Shown here in pieces: positions 19,853 to 31,640 of a stretch of DNA of 64,000 nucleotides (positions are counted from its first letter, which is position 1; each line of letters opens with the position of its first letter). The notes below the pieces were generated by a model. The model saw only the letters and a program-made list of their open reading frames with translations. It was not told the origin of the DNA and did no database searches. Source of the DNA: Hemerocallis citrina. Lineage: Eukaryota > Streptophyta > Magnoliopsida > Asparagales > Asphodelaceae. The stretch is from contig CM030367.1 in NCBI GenBank assembly GCA_017893485.1, positions 85,442,853-85,506,852 of the forward strand, read 5' to 3'. A program made the position numbers and the translations under genes.

Positions 19853-20181
19853 GGTGGGGCCCACTTGACGGTTGGAAATGAAGGTCCTGATTTCTTTAGA
19901 AAGCATATCTTCTTCTTTTTCTTCTTCCGATCGAACTGTTCTCAGACCAACCTATATTAAAGAGCTGTTGAAGGATTTGAAAGAGAATTTCTTATCACTA
20001 TGGTCCAATTATGGTTTATATAATTCACTAGAAATCAACGTCAAGATGGAGTGGGAGTGTTTTATGTTACTGAACCCTACATGATATGTTCTGAAAATTT
20101 GAATTTTAAGATGATTATACATGAGTTCCGATTGTGATTCTCAGTGTATCGTCTCTAATATTATAATGGGAGAGTTGGAGT

Positions 20182-20564
20182 CAGGGCCGGTCCCACCCTT
20201 GAGGCGGGTGAGGCGGCCGCCTCAGGCCCCCGGTATTTTTGTGATTTTACGGGCCTCCAAATTTTTAATTCCCTTGTAAATGTAGGCATGTATTTTGCGT
20301 GTAAAAGAAAAATACTGTTATTAGGGGGCCCAAAAATAATTATTTGAGACTTTAAAATTTTTCTAAAAAATTATTTGTTTTTAGGCTTGAAGACTTAAAT
20401 TGAATTTGAGACTTTAAATTTAGGTGATTTAAAACAAATTTATATATTTTGCATATTTTGCTTTCAACAATGTGCACATTTTTTGTATACATTTTTTTTA
20501 GTGTTATTAGGGGCCCCATTTCGGGAGTTCGCCTCGGGCCCCCGAAAACTCAGGGCCGGCCCTG
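20182..20564. mobile_element. hAT-type MITE (GGGCCGGCCC ends) with perfect 8-bp target duplication
   Basis: 383 bp, with ends CAGGGCCGGTCCC and GGGCCGGCCCTG in inverted orientation. The duplication GTTGGAGT is exact at 20174-20181 and 20565-20572. The interior is AT-rich and non-coding. Unrelated in sequence to the MITE at 19581. Confidence 0.92.
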
Positions 20565-20572
20565 GTTGGAGT

Positions 20573-21399
20573 TGTCCTTTATGAATCTACCAACTTATAT
20601 ATATTGTCCATGCATAACTAATATAAATGAGCTCAGGTTCGAGTTCTCACTACGTCAGAGTTTTTACTTTAAAAATATACTAGTAATTTACACGTGTGAT
20701 GCACGTGTTAATGAAGATAGTTTTTTTTAAAAGTAAAAATTTAGACATAGTCTGAATTTGAACTTAGAACCTCCTTTATAATAGTTATGCAAGTGTATTG
20801 CACGGGTTTGTAGATTGACAAAACATTTACAAATGACACTAAGGCCTTTTTCCATTATAATATTAGAGATTAGAGATATATTTATTTATTAAGATGTGCA
20901 TCGCACCTGTAAATTATCAGTAATGTTAATTATCAGCCCTACTTTTGTAGAACATCTTATAATTAAGTCATGGATGATGCCGATAGAATTGGTTGGAGAA
21001 AGATCCAAGTCTATGCGTATCTAATATTATCTTCATGTGTGTTGTTTTGGACCTTTCCTTTCACTCGGTCACTTCGTATCACCATTTACAATTAGAACAC
21101 AAGATGTTTGGAGGGATTTTATAGCAAATGGTTATTTTGTGTACGGTAGCAATGAGTCGGAAGTTAATACATATACTTCATATGGGCTAGAGTTTGCTAA
21201 AGCTTCCTCCATTCTAACTTATTTGTGTCTTTACGTGTATCCCCTGTTCTTGCTCAGCTAAGCACACTTATGTTACATGATGACAAGAATAAAATAAGTG
21301 ATAAACCTGAGAGACAACAAATACCGGAATTACGAGAGTGACTTTGACAAAGCTAGCTTCAATTCCCCAAATGACGATGACTTAATTGATGCGCTTTAA
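20573..21399. other. Degenerate non-coding DNA
   Basis: No gene. It contains repeated short phrases around TGCACGTGTT, TATTGCACGGGTTTG and TGCATCGCACCTG (20690-20920), which look like remnants of an old mobile element I cannot name. Confidence 0.4.
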
Positions 21400-21711
21400 A
21401 ACATAGAAGAGACTTCCCCCCTGTCTATTGCAGCAAAAATTTGGGACATCGAGAGAGAGGAGAGAGTTGAGGACTCCCCTATCAGACAAGTTGCCACTAG
21501 GAAAGAAAAAGAGGTAGCCGTAGAGGTCCCCAGACGTAGCTCACGCCAAAGGGAGAAGCATGGGAATCGCCCTATGTCCAAAGATGATCTGATAGCTTCA
21601 GCAGTCAAAATGAAAGTTCCTAGTTCTGCCCTGGAAGGTGCTAGGAAGAAAGCAAGGACGAGGATCCTATTCCCTAGAGGTGTTGCAAACTCTGGCAACA
21701 GCAACATCTGA
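21400..21711 (+). pseudogene. Fragment of an unrecognised basic protein
   Basis: An open plus-strand frame of 103 codons ending at TGA 21709-21711, without a start. It reads IWDIEREERVEDSP, then a basic stretch RRSSRQREKHGNRPMSKDDL, then ARKKARTRILFPRG. Amino-acid composition is protein-like, and the downstream sequence reads like a plant 3' UTR ending in an AATAAAAAAT run near 21940. It could be the C-terminal end of a reverse-transcribed gene or of a LINE-type ORF. I do not recognise the family. Confidence 0.35.
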
Positions 21712-22170
21712 TCGAGACGCCTCACCCCACCCTAGCCTGACTGTTGGGGGTGTGGAGGACACTAAACGCTTTTGAAGCTTGCATGCTTAGCTGGTTGCTT
21801 TTCTTTTGTATAAGAAACTTGATGTATTCTGAGACTTTGTATTTTGGGAGATGTGTTGGGACTATGTATCTTCTATGTATTTGCTTCAGTTATCTATGAG
21901 ATTCGATGACAATTCTCTTGCCATCTCTTTAATAAAAAATAAAAAATAAACAAATACAACATGCAAAGCCCCAATATTTTTTGAAGTTCAACCTGTATAA
22001 TGGCTATTTCCACGCGCAAGGCACTTGTACAATTTTTACTAAAAAATTAGAGAAAACAAGGTTACAATTAAATTTTCTCACTTAACAACTATCTTTCTCT
22101 TTCTCTTTCTCTTTCTTTTGGAATCTCTCTTGAGTTTAATCTCTCATAGATCTATGAACGGCTAGGTACT

Positions 22171-22777
22171 AGTTGCTGCTGATTTTGGTGTGGGAGCAAA
22201 CAGATGAATTTGTGGATTCTTTTGGAAACAAATAAGGCAAACCTGTTGACTTTTGGCCAGTGTTTGACTGTTTTTCGCTGCTGCTGTTAACCTGCAAAAA
22301 ATTCGATACACCGGGATGGATCCCGGCGACGAACCCTCTGACTCTTAAGTCAGTAATCAGGAAGATATTGAAAGAGCGATTTGTGGAAAAATATTGATTA
22401 CCTTGTTATGGTGGGGGAGAGGGGTATTTATAGTTGCCTTTAGAGACAGTTTAGAGATAATCGTTTATCTCTATATCCCAGTATTTTTGGATAAGATGTA
22501 GAGTTTAAACTTGTTTCGTGATAAGAGAGGCGGGTTTAAACCACCTCTTAGAGATAATCACGAATTTGAATTACTCTTTAAATATTTGGGCTGGTTTGAA
22601 ACGGGTTGCCACCCATGCCCAATAGGACAGATCCATTTTCGGGTTATTGGACTTTGTAGAAAGACCAAGTTCCCATTCCGAACCCGTTTGTGGTTGAAAT
22701 TAATGTTTTACCCCTGAGAGCTATAAGATTCGCTCGGTTCGAACGGTCTCGATTTAATACCATTTTTAGCCATATCA
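22171..22777 (-). repeat. 3' LTR of element 2
   Basis: About 607 bp. In reverse complement it begins TGATATGGCTAAAAATGG and ends ..CAGCAAC, matching the element 1 LTR at both ends and around its TATA box (minus-strand TATAAATA, 22425-22432) and the GTCGCCGGGA..CCCGGTGT block. The terminal base reads T rather than the expected A. It is not flanked by a matching 5-bp repeat because its partner lies outside the window. Confidence 0.88.
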
Positions 22778-23199
22778 CGAGCTCCCCACTTCCGAAGACT
22801 GAGTTTAACTGCTTTTGGGGAGTAGTTTTCTTGTTTAAACGGCGTACGAAATTTTATCGGAGTTCTTAGGAGCTTTAGAATCGCCCACAGGGCTTAACAG
22901 CGCTTAATTGAGCTTGCACTATACTTAGATGTGTTTTTGGGATCTTTTGGATCTTCCAATGATTTTTGCCAAAATTTTTTATCATTTTACGAATCATTTA
23001 TTCAATTTTGCGAAGTAAAAATCTATTTTTAAAAAATATCCATTAATCATTCTAATTAATAATTATTTTTCCAGGAGTTCAAAAATATTTTTCTCGAATT
23101 TATAATTAGTTATTTTGACATTTTAATTATTTTTGGCAATTTTAAATAACTAATTCGATTTAATAATTAAAGTAAAAGAATTAATCAATTAATTATCGA

Positions 23200-24390
23200 T
23201 GTAGCGCAATCTGGAGCGTTAATCACGCCTTAGCGCGCTTTTCTGAGTGATCAGATGGCTGATCAGGTGATCATCGACATGGCGCAATCTGGAGCGTCTA
23301 ATCTTGATCGAGCGCGTATCGGGAGGCAAGGTTCTTTCCCAATTCGACGCTCGGTGCCACGTTTGCTCTTTTGGTTCCGAGCGATGTGACGCGATCTGGA
23401 GCGTCTGATCTGGATTGAGCGCATATTAGGAGGCGATGATTTTCCCCATTTTCACGCTCGATGCCACGTTTGCTCGGATTTTGGTTCCGAGTTGTATGGC
23501 ACAATCTGAAGCGTGTGATCTAGATCGAGCGCATATTGGAAGGCGAGGATTTTTCCCATTTTCATGCTCAGTGCCATGTTTGCTTAGATTTTGGTTTCGA
23601 GCGAAGTTGCACAATCTGAACTGTCGATCTGGATCAGGCGCGCATCTCGAGGTGGAGATTTTTCCCCACTTTCACGGTCGGTGCCACGTTTGCTCGGATT
23701 TTGGTTTCGAGCGACGTGGCACAATATGAGTTGTCGATCGGGATCAAGCACGCATCTCGAGACGAAGTTTTGCTCCATTTTCACGCGCGGTATTACGTTT
23801 GCTTGGATTTTGGTTCCGAGGGACGTGGCATGAACTGGGCGGTCGATCTGGATCAGGCATACATCTCGAGACGGAGTTTTGCCTTATTTTCACGCAATGT
23901 GACACGTTTGCTCAGAGTTGGCTCCTAGCGATGTGGCGTGATCTGGGCGGTCGATCTGGATAAGGCGCGCATCTCAAGGCAGAGTTTTGCCTAATTTTCA
24001 CGCTCAGTGTCACGTTTGCTTGAATTTTGGTTCAGAAGGACTTGGCGTGATCTGGGCAGTCGATCTGGATCAGGCGTGTCTATTGAGGCGGAGTTTTGCC
24101 CCATTTTCACGCTCGGTGTCACATTTACTCGGATTTTGGTTCTGAGGGACGTGGCGAAATCAGCGCGCATCTCGATGTGGAGTTTTGCCCCATTTTCATG
24201 CTCGGTGTCATGTTTGCTCAGATTTTGGTTCCGAGGGACGTGGCGTGATCAGGATCATGCGCGCATCTCGAGGCGGAGGTTTTTCCACACTTTCGCCCCT
24301 GGTGACATGTTTGCTCGGATTTTGGTTTCGAGGAATGTGGCGCAATTTAGGCCATCGACCTAGATCAGGCGCGCATCTCGAGATAGGATT
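23200..24390. repeat. About 115-bp tandem array in element 2
   Basis: About ten diverged copies of a unit containing GATCTGGATC.GGCGCGCATCTCGAG, then TTTGCCCCATTTTCACGCTCGGTG, then CACGTTTGCTCGGATTTTGGTTCCGAG. It occupies the place of the 58-bp array of element 1, between the 3' LTR and the opposite-strand gene promoter, but its sequence is different. Apparent reading frames through it are repeat artefacts. Confidence 0.88.
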
Positions 24391-24546
24391 TGGCTGTTGA
24401 CTGTTGACTGGTCAATTAGTTTTTGGTGCTGCTTGATATTCCGCCTTTACGCGTTATGTCGCTTAGTATTCGTGACTTCCATGGGCTTTCCTAGTGGTTT
24501 CGGGGGCCCAAAGATCTTAGAAGCCCAAACGACGCCCCTCATTCCT

Positions 24547-24551
24547 TATAA
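24547..24551 (+). promoter_or_regulatory. TATA box of the opposite-strand gene, element 2
   Basis: CCTTATAAGTTTTCACCCCCC, about 180 bp upstream of the gene's ATG once the solo LTR is removed. Layout parallels element 1 (TATA, C-rich CACCCCCC, short leader, AAGGTAA.. then ATG). This is a candidate plant Pol II promoter. Confidence 0.6.
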
Positions 24552-25217
24552 GTTTTCACCCCCCTTCATTCCCTCACTCTTGTTTGTTACCCTTGGAAAT
24601 TTTTCATTCATTGCTGGGTGATTCTACTAGCGGTCGTGGCCAGGAGTTTGGTTTTTCGGCTATCTATTCCGACCGTAGCTGTCGCATCAAGGTAAATAAA
24701 TATTTTCTCTTATATATTTTACGAGATGTGTAACTACCGTTTATGTAATTTTCAATTTTTCCCCTTTTGTAATACTTTTTCTTGCAATCGAATAAGGACC
24801 CTATTTCTCTCTTGATTATTATTTTAATTAAGACTTGTTCATGGTTCTTTGTTCTTTTGATCGGGCTATTCTTGTTGATCCTATTGTTCTCTTATTTAAT
24901 TGTGGGTATTATTAATTTGAACCCTATTGATTGGGATCTACCTCTTGAACCCTAAAAACCCAATTTCATTTGTTCTTAGCCCAAATCCACTATTATTGAA
25001 CCCTAAACCACTAACCCACTAGCCAAATTGTACCCTATAAATACAACCCTAATGCAAACCCTAATTTTTGCACACAAATCGAAACCCTAGCTGTCTAATC
25101 TCACTTATTCTCTCTCCTCTCATTCTCTCTCTCCTGGTTGGAGTTTTTCCCACCAAAACCCCCAAAGCCCTTATCGATCATCTTCCCCGGCCATCCCCGG
25201 CCAACTCCGGCCACCCC

Positions 25218-25252
25218 TGTAATACCCCGTATTTTATAAAAAAGTTTAATAT

Positions 25253-25297
<45 letters not shown>

Positions 25298-26112
25298 AGA
25301 TAGAAGGTTGAGATGACGTGGGGATTGATTTCGGAAGGAAAAATCAGAGAACTCTTGGTCTTCATGATGACATAGCAATTATGATGGGGCCCACTCGGCT
25401 TCTTCTAAATGTGCTTACGAGATTAGAAGAGAAAGGGGGTGTTTAATAGTTATCCCATATCAGGAGTATTCAAAAAGAGTAATTTAATATAAATATAATT
25501 GCCTACGATCAAGAGTCACCTAATTGGTTAACCATCTTTTGAGAGGCAGCCTGTGGTGGGCAGTTGTACAACATAGTATCTAATTTGTCTTCTAAAAATA
25601 ATAAAAATTATCTCAGTATTGGGGCGGGGCATTACAGAATGGTATCAGAGCTAACTTTCGACCCTGAGTATGGAAGATGGCCTCAGTAGGATCCACGGTG
25701 TTGAGAGTCATTGATCTCCGGTTCGGGGTATGATCTGGAGATGTTGAGAGTGACTGATCTCCGGGATCGAAGACGACGCCACATCGGCTAGAAAGGAGGA
25801 TCCTGCGCTAGATGGCATGCTTCGTACTCAGTATTGGGGCGGGGCATTACAGAATGGTATCAGAGCCAACTTTCGACCCCGAGTATGGAAGATGGCCTCA
25901 GTAGGATCCACGGTGTTGAGAGTCATTGATCTCCGGTTCGAGGTATGATCTGGAGATGTTGAGAGTGACTGATCTCCGGGATCGAGGACGACGCCACATC
26001 GGCTAGAAAGGAGGATCCTGCGCTAGATGGCATGCTTCGTACTCAGCGAGGACGCTGATTTCTAAAGGTGGGGTGTATGTAATACCCCATATTTCATAAA
26101 AAAGTTTAATAT

Positions 26113-26159
<47 letters not shown>

Positions 26160-26560
26160 AGAGAGAAGGTTAAAAGGTGGGGCCCACGTTGAGTTAAAAA
26201 AATAGCACTTGGCTGTTGTATTGGGATGATGACGTCGTCCATATGTGGATTGATTTCGGAAGTAAAAATCAGAGAACTCTTGGTCTTCATGATGACGTGG
26301 CAATTATGATGGTGCCCACTGGGCTTCTTCTAAATGTGCTTACGGCATTAGAAGAGAAAGGGGGTTTTCAATAGTTATCCCATATCGGGAGTATTAAAAA
26401 AGAGTAATTTAATATAAATATAATTGCCTATGATCAAGAGTCACCTAATTGGTTAACCACCTTTTGAGAGGCAGCCTGTGGTGGCAGTTGTACTATATAG
26501 TTTCTAATTTGTCTTCTAAAAATAATAAAAATTGTCTGAGTATTGGGGCGGGGCGTTACA
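25218..26560 (+). mobile_element. TRIM-like non-autonomous LTR element 1
   Basis: LTRs 25218-25636 (419 bp) and 26078-26560 (483 bp) begin TGTAATACCCC and end GGGGCRTTACA. Target duplication ACCCC at 25213-25217 and 26561-26565. Initiator-Met primer site TGGTATCAGAGC at 25640-25651. Purine-rich AAAGGTGGGG just before the 3' LTR. The 441-bp interior has no coding sequence. Each LTR carries a (TA)n run near its start, and the 5' LTR lacks about 64 bp present in the 3' LTR. Enzymes must come from another element. Confidence 0.92.
25612..26041 (+). repeat. 215-bp tandem duplication containing the LTR end and primer site
   Basis: The block starting CTCAGTATTGGGGCGGGGCA (end of LTR plus TGGTATCAGAGC plus 170 bp) occurs at 25612-25826 and again at 25827-26041. 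The second copy creates an internal pseudo-LTR end and a second primer site. Confidence 0.9.
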
Positions 26561-29169
26561 ACCCCATCGCCGCCTTCCGTCGCACAACCCCCAGTCGACG
26601 CTAGCACAGCCGCCCAGACCAACCCCGACCTCCCCTTATCTGTCCTCGCCATTAATCAGAGCACCGGAACCCCCCCTTCCGTCTTTATTTCGATCGGCGA
26701 CGCCGCCAGCACCGTCACCCTGCCTCACGCCTCCGCCGTCGCACCGCCACCTGCATCACCAGTGACCCCCTTGCCCCTCTCCTGCTGACAGTTGCTGCAG
26801 ACTTCTTGGGTGGTGTCGTTGCTGAGTTCTCTTTGTGTGCTGTGTTGATTGTCTCTTGGGATTATTGCACGTATATTGCACGTATTATTGGTGGGTTGAA
26901 CTAGTTCGTGAGTTCGTTGCTTCGGGATCTTTATCCCGTTATTCTTGGTATTTGTTTTCACCATCTAACAGGCAAGTCACCGTCCTCTTGAATTTTTAAT
27001 TGTATCAAATTCAAGTTTTCTTAAAACTCTTGCAAGTAGATCTCTTTGTTATCGTATTATCCATTGTTCATCTCTTCGTTGTGTCTATTGAGGGTTTACA
27101 CGTGCTAACCCCAATATTCTTGACATCGTACCACTTTTGACTCTAAAGTTTAGATCTTTCATGAGTACATATAGAATTGATAATAGGTTGTTCATATAAT
27201 CGTCACACAAATAAATTATTGTAGAGACAATTGCGAGGTTGTATGTTGTTCGATTGATTGATGATTGATTGATGATAAATTAATGTATGAGCGTGTTCTA
27301 TTTTTATTTATCATGTTTTGACACCCATCATGTTGATTACACAATTAATTGACTAAAGAATCGATACCCATATAGTCTAATTAATTTATTTTCAAGAAAA
27401 CTATCCAAAATCCTGTATATGCTTGCTGACCTGAATATTGACCGCTGTTTTCGAACCAGTAAACGACCTTAAAGTCAAATACTTTCTGAATATGAATTGT
27501 AGCCTTATCTTTCTAGTTCCCATAACATCTTGAATTTTTGAATTCTGAGTTGTGTAGCAAAAGTTATGTCCATTTTACTACAACTGTGTTTTTACTTTCA
27601 GATTTCCAGATTCTCGTACCCTTCATGTTCAAACAGTAAAATGCTGATCAAATAATAAAATTTTAATCTAATTTCCAGATTATTGCTTAACATGTTTAGG
27701 AGTCTAGATTATATTTTTACTGATTTTAATAATGAGTTTTTGCTGATTCTAAAATTAAAATAATAAGATGTCGAATTTCTGGCTGAACATAAAACCTATA
27801 AAGAATCATGTGTTTGACCTAGCTACTGTTGTCGGAATTTGAACTTTAAATATGCGTTGGAACCGTGTGGAAGTCTAGTTTCCAGATTTTCTGATTGATT
27901 TAACTTTCAACTTCTGAGTCAGCAGAAAACTGTATTTTTGTACAGACTGCGCTTGCTGTCCATAATTTTGTATGTCAGTTTTTATTGAATTAACTATTCC
28001 TATATCGTAGTATTGCATGAATTAATATATGTGTTGTACTGCATGATATTAATGAGTTATTGTCATCATTCTAATTTTCGTATTCCATGTTATCATCCTA
28101 TTGTTCCCATATTGATACTATCGTTCACCGAAATGTCCATTAATTTGCATATTGTATTGTTGTATTGATGAAATAATTAATAAGTCGGGGATTAAGGGGT
28201 TGACTAGAGTAGTTGATGATATAGAGACTATACTCGGATGATGCCCCATGATTATTACCGTTATCGTCATCGTGTAAGAAATTACACATGGCCCGTGTTA
28301 TTACAGTTATCGTCATCGTGTAAGAAATTATACATGGCCCGTGTTATTACCGTTATCGTCATCATACCCAGTACATAAACTATAAAGTCTACCACTATAG
28401 TCTAAACGAAATTGATTGTAGCATCGAACCTATGGTATGGAACATATGAGACACAATAGTACATGCATTAGTTAGGATTAAAATGATTAATAGACATAAG
28501 GACTGGCACATCACTGACATTGCATATTGTTCATCATTGTTCCTATTTGTTTCCAATATTGTCTAAGTGTTATTAATATTAACCGTTGATTACCGTTACC
28601 GAATATTGAATCATTGTTCCACCATTGTATTGTTTACCATGTTATTGATTATTACTATAGTGCCATGATTCCTATTAATCCATTGATTCATTGTTATACC
28701 GTTATTCCATTATTCATTGCTTTCTCTAATTGCTGTCCATGACTTTCTCCAAGGACAATTTTCTCATCTTTTTAGATGAAGTGTATACAGGTAATGAAGG
28801 ATAATCGCCTGTTGGAATTGGGGAACAAATATTCTGAAGACTACTGCTTTCTAATTGCTTATTGCTTTAATAAACTTAATGTATTAAAACTTGTTATTAT
28901 TTTGAATTGGATTATTATTGTTTTGGACTTATGTCCCGGATTTTATTTTTATTTCGAGACGTTGGATTATTATTATTGTATTTGGATATTTTATTGCTTC
29001 ATTCCAAGTATTATTGTTCATGAGATTATTATTATTGCCTGCGCATTTGTTCTGTATTGATCATATTGTTGAGTTGATCGATTAAACAGTATATGTGTGA
29101 CGTTAGTTATTCGTTGGGCCAATGTCATGTACTTGTATTCCGTATTTTTTGGAAGCGAGGCTTGACAAG

Positions 29170-29865
29170 ATGTCTAGGATTTCTTCGGGGAATGAGACCT
29201 ACACCTCGGACAACGAAGGGGATCGACAGTAGGTAGTGTCCCCAATAGTGGACAAGGGGAAGAGGGTAGTAGGGTCAATGATATCCGAGATGTTAGTAGA
29301 GAAGGAGAGGCGAGTAAGGGCATTGGGTAGGCTTCCGGGTCATTTGACAAACCTCGGCGGAGTTTGAGAATACTCCAATGACCTTCTGGCCAAGGTAGTG
29401 AACGAGATGTCGGCCTCGTACGAGGAGAGCAGGACGAGGGAATATTCTGAAGTTGATGACATCCCCTCCATGCTAACGGAGAGGGACTTGGTACGGATTC
29501 GCAACTGTTTCATGATACCGAAGGAACTCGGCCTCCTTCTCCCAGGTCCGGGTATCCGAGCCTTTTTGCCGACCTCTTGCAACATGTGTGTTTCTCCTTT
29601 CGATATGTTCTATGTCGGTCTTCGTCTGCCTCTTCCACCATTCGTGACCGAGGTGCTGCAGTGGTACGGCTTGAGCCCTGTCCAATATATGCCGAACATG
29701 TGGAGGCACGTCAACGATTTTTTTTGTTCAGTGGCAAGCGATAGGGGTTTCACCTCAACTCACCATTCTCCGAAGGCTCTACCGTATCCATCGAAAGAGT
29801 AAGGTGGAGTATCGGTATTATTTCTCGCCGCGTCGGGGTGTGAAGCTGATAGATGACCCCGATTC
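29170..29865 (+). pseudogene. Element 2 opposite-strand gene, fragment 1 (start to mid Transposase_28-like domain)
   Basis: Starts at ATG 29170 (within the solo-LTR target duplication). It has GKRVV and LPGHLT matching element 1 exon 1, then the domain: LGLLLPGPGIRAF, GLRLPLPPFVTEVLQWYGLSP, YMPNMWRHVNDF, RLYRIHRKSKVEYRYYFSPR. In-frame stops follow GDRQ (about 29231) and LGGV (about 29367), and a frameshift lies near 29720-29760. It breaks at GATTC (29861-29865), where the second TRIM-like element inserted, and resumes at 49628. Confidence 0.85.
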
Positions 29866-29883
29866 TGTAACACCCCGTGTTAA

Positions 29884-29969
<86 letters not shown>

Positions 29970-30391
29970 ATGGTGGCAAATAGAGTTCCTATCGGGGCTT
30001 CCTATAGGATTTATGTTTGAGGGGGGACCCACGGGAAGAAAATGCAGCAGATGACTGCGGTTTGGAGATTTTCATGTCAGGGACATGGACATCTCCAAAC
30101 CACAACCCTCGTGGAGGGTCTCGTGGGGGCTTGCCTGGTTGTGAAGGGGTGACTGCATGTCGATGTGGCAGTGAGGCCCCCGGGGTTGGTTGTTGTGCTC
30201 TCTCGCAAGAGAGAGTAGGGCAGCGGGAGTGAATAGATTTGGTCCCATATTGGGGATTTGACAATTAATTTTTTATTATTTATATTATTGCCTGGAATTA
30301 GAGGTCACCAATCAGCTATAGCACCTTTTATGAGGCAAGTCTGTGGTAGGCAGTTGTTAAAAAAATTGTTGTTTTAGGTCGGGGCGTTACA
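29866..30391 (+). repeat. 5' LTR of TRIM-like element 2
   Basis: 526 bp, with a long (TA)n run (29888-29961). Its last 340 bp match 49290-49627 (landmarks CTCTCTCRCAAGAGAGAG, AGGGCAGCGGGAGTGAATAG, ATTGCCT.GGATTAGAGG). Confidence 0.9.
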
Positions 30392-30647
30392 AATGGTATC
30401 AGAGTTGACTTTCGACACCGAGTGTGGGAGAACCGTGAGTTATGGACTCCAGGATGATTGGCAGAGTGAGACAATCCCTAGTATTCCAAGAAGATGGTAT
30501 TTGAGGATGATCTGCGCAGTGGGATTGGTCTCCAGTATTCCAATGACGAGAGCGACGCTCACGAACTGTTCGACATGGCTAGAAGAGAGATCCTGCACTA
30601 CGTGGCATGTCTGGCTTCAGCGAGGATGCTGAATTCTTAAGGGGGGG

Positions 30648-30661
30648 TGTAACAACCCATG

Positions 30662-30705
<44 letters not shown>
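30648..30705 (+). repeat. Left piece of the 3' LTR of TRIM-like element 2
   Basis: TGTAACAACCCATGTT then (TA)n. A DNA element entered in the (TA)n run. The remainder of the LTR is at about 49290-49627, ending directly at the GATTC duplicate. Confidence 0.8.
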
Positions 30706-30707
<2 letters not shown>

Positions 30708-31046
30708 AGAGAGAGAGTGAGAGAGAGAGTAATTCTATTACGAGTTTGGAAGCTCAGATCCTTATCGGAAGCTGGAGTTTTCAGCCATTCGATTGCGATT
30801 GATCGCGATCGAACCGCTCAAATTTGATCCCGCCGTTTAGTTGTTTTGTTAAGGGTAAAATTGTCATTTCTGTCTCCCTTACTTTCTCATTCAGCTCTCA
30901 GCTCTCATCCTCTCCCTCCCGCTCTCTCTCTCTCTCTCTCTTCTATATCGATCTCGCTCTCTCTTCCACGAGAAATCCCCCAACTCTGAGAATCCTTCCC
31001 ACTCTCCCTTTCTTCGTTGATCGAAACCCTACTTCGAATCTCGGTC

Positions 31047-31103
<57 letters not shown>

Positions 31104-31640
31104 TTCTTCGACGAGAAACCCCCTACTCTGAGAATCGGTTCTCGTCGCCTTTTCGTCGAAGCCGATAGTCTTTCGATTTTACCTCTCTCCCGTCCTCTCT
31201 CTCGCATTTAGGCTTTCGATTTGCTGCGAACCCTACCTCCTTCCTGAGCGATTCGAAGAGAAAACCTTCCACGCTCCACCTCTCAGGTAATCACAATTTC
31301 ATATCTTGTTTCCTTTATAATCATTCATGTTTATTGTTAGATTTACTCTTTTTAGATTAAGTGTTGGGTGCAATCTCTTGTAGACATTGTCTACATATTG
31401 AATTTGATTGTTTGGTTACCTACAGCAAGTAGTTCATTAATTGGGCTTAAGATCAGACCAAATACTACAGGGATTATAAGATCTTTGGTATGGCATGGAT
31501 CACATTTGTTAATTACATTTTATTGTTGAGTTTTCTTAATTGTTGTGACTGAGTAGCATAGTAGTTGATTCATTTTTACTCCGCAAACTTTCCCCCTATA
31601 GTATAATTTGTTACATTGTTTATTATCTTGATTACTGTTG
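30706..31640. repeat. Left terminal inverted repeat arm
   Basis: About 930 bp matching the right arm in reverse complement, from GAGTAATTCTAT to the TTCCC.CT.T.GTATAATTTG block. It includes pyrimidine (TC)n tracts at 30915-30945 and 31050-31105, which make long spurious Ser/Leu-rich frames. Confidence 0.85.

Larger units (their letters stand above)
24729..29167 (+). mobile_element. Family-X solo LTR inserted at the start codon of the element 2 gene
   Basis: Begins TGTAAC and ends TTGACA, flanked by AGATG at 24724-24728 and 29168-29172. AGATG includes the ATG of the opposite-strand gene. A TATA box (CCCTATAAATAC, about 25034) lies 300 bp in. About 28235-28360 holds a 52-bp tandem repeat with TTATCGTCATCGTGTAAG. 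The 3' end matches the X copies at 1-148 and 62384. A TRIM-like element is nested at 25218-26560, so the LTR proper is about 3.1 kb. Apparent coding in it is spurious. The left edge rests on the target duplication and on continuity with element 1, as no other X start is visible. Confidence 0.75.

Noticed and set aside
25068..26303. Tyr/Ile repeat frames
   Set aside because: These are (TA)n microsatellites in the TRIM LTRs.
26532..26788. Pro/Ser-rich frame after TRIM-like element 1
   Set aside because: It lies in the leader-like part of the family-X LTR, is low-complexity, and the apparent frame is interrupted by the TRIM insertion; no homologous protein comes to mind.
21848..29172. AGATG at about 21848 as the left target duplicate of the family-X solo LTR
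   Set aside because: It would place the element 2 LTR and array inside the solo LTR; 24724-24728 instead restores continuity with the promoter-leader layout of element 1.
30824..31211. Long Ser/Leu- and Arg/Glu-rich frames on both strands
   Set aside because: They are translations of (TC)n microsatellite in the inverted-repeat arm; the same occurs at 46585-46918.
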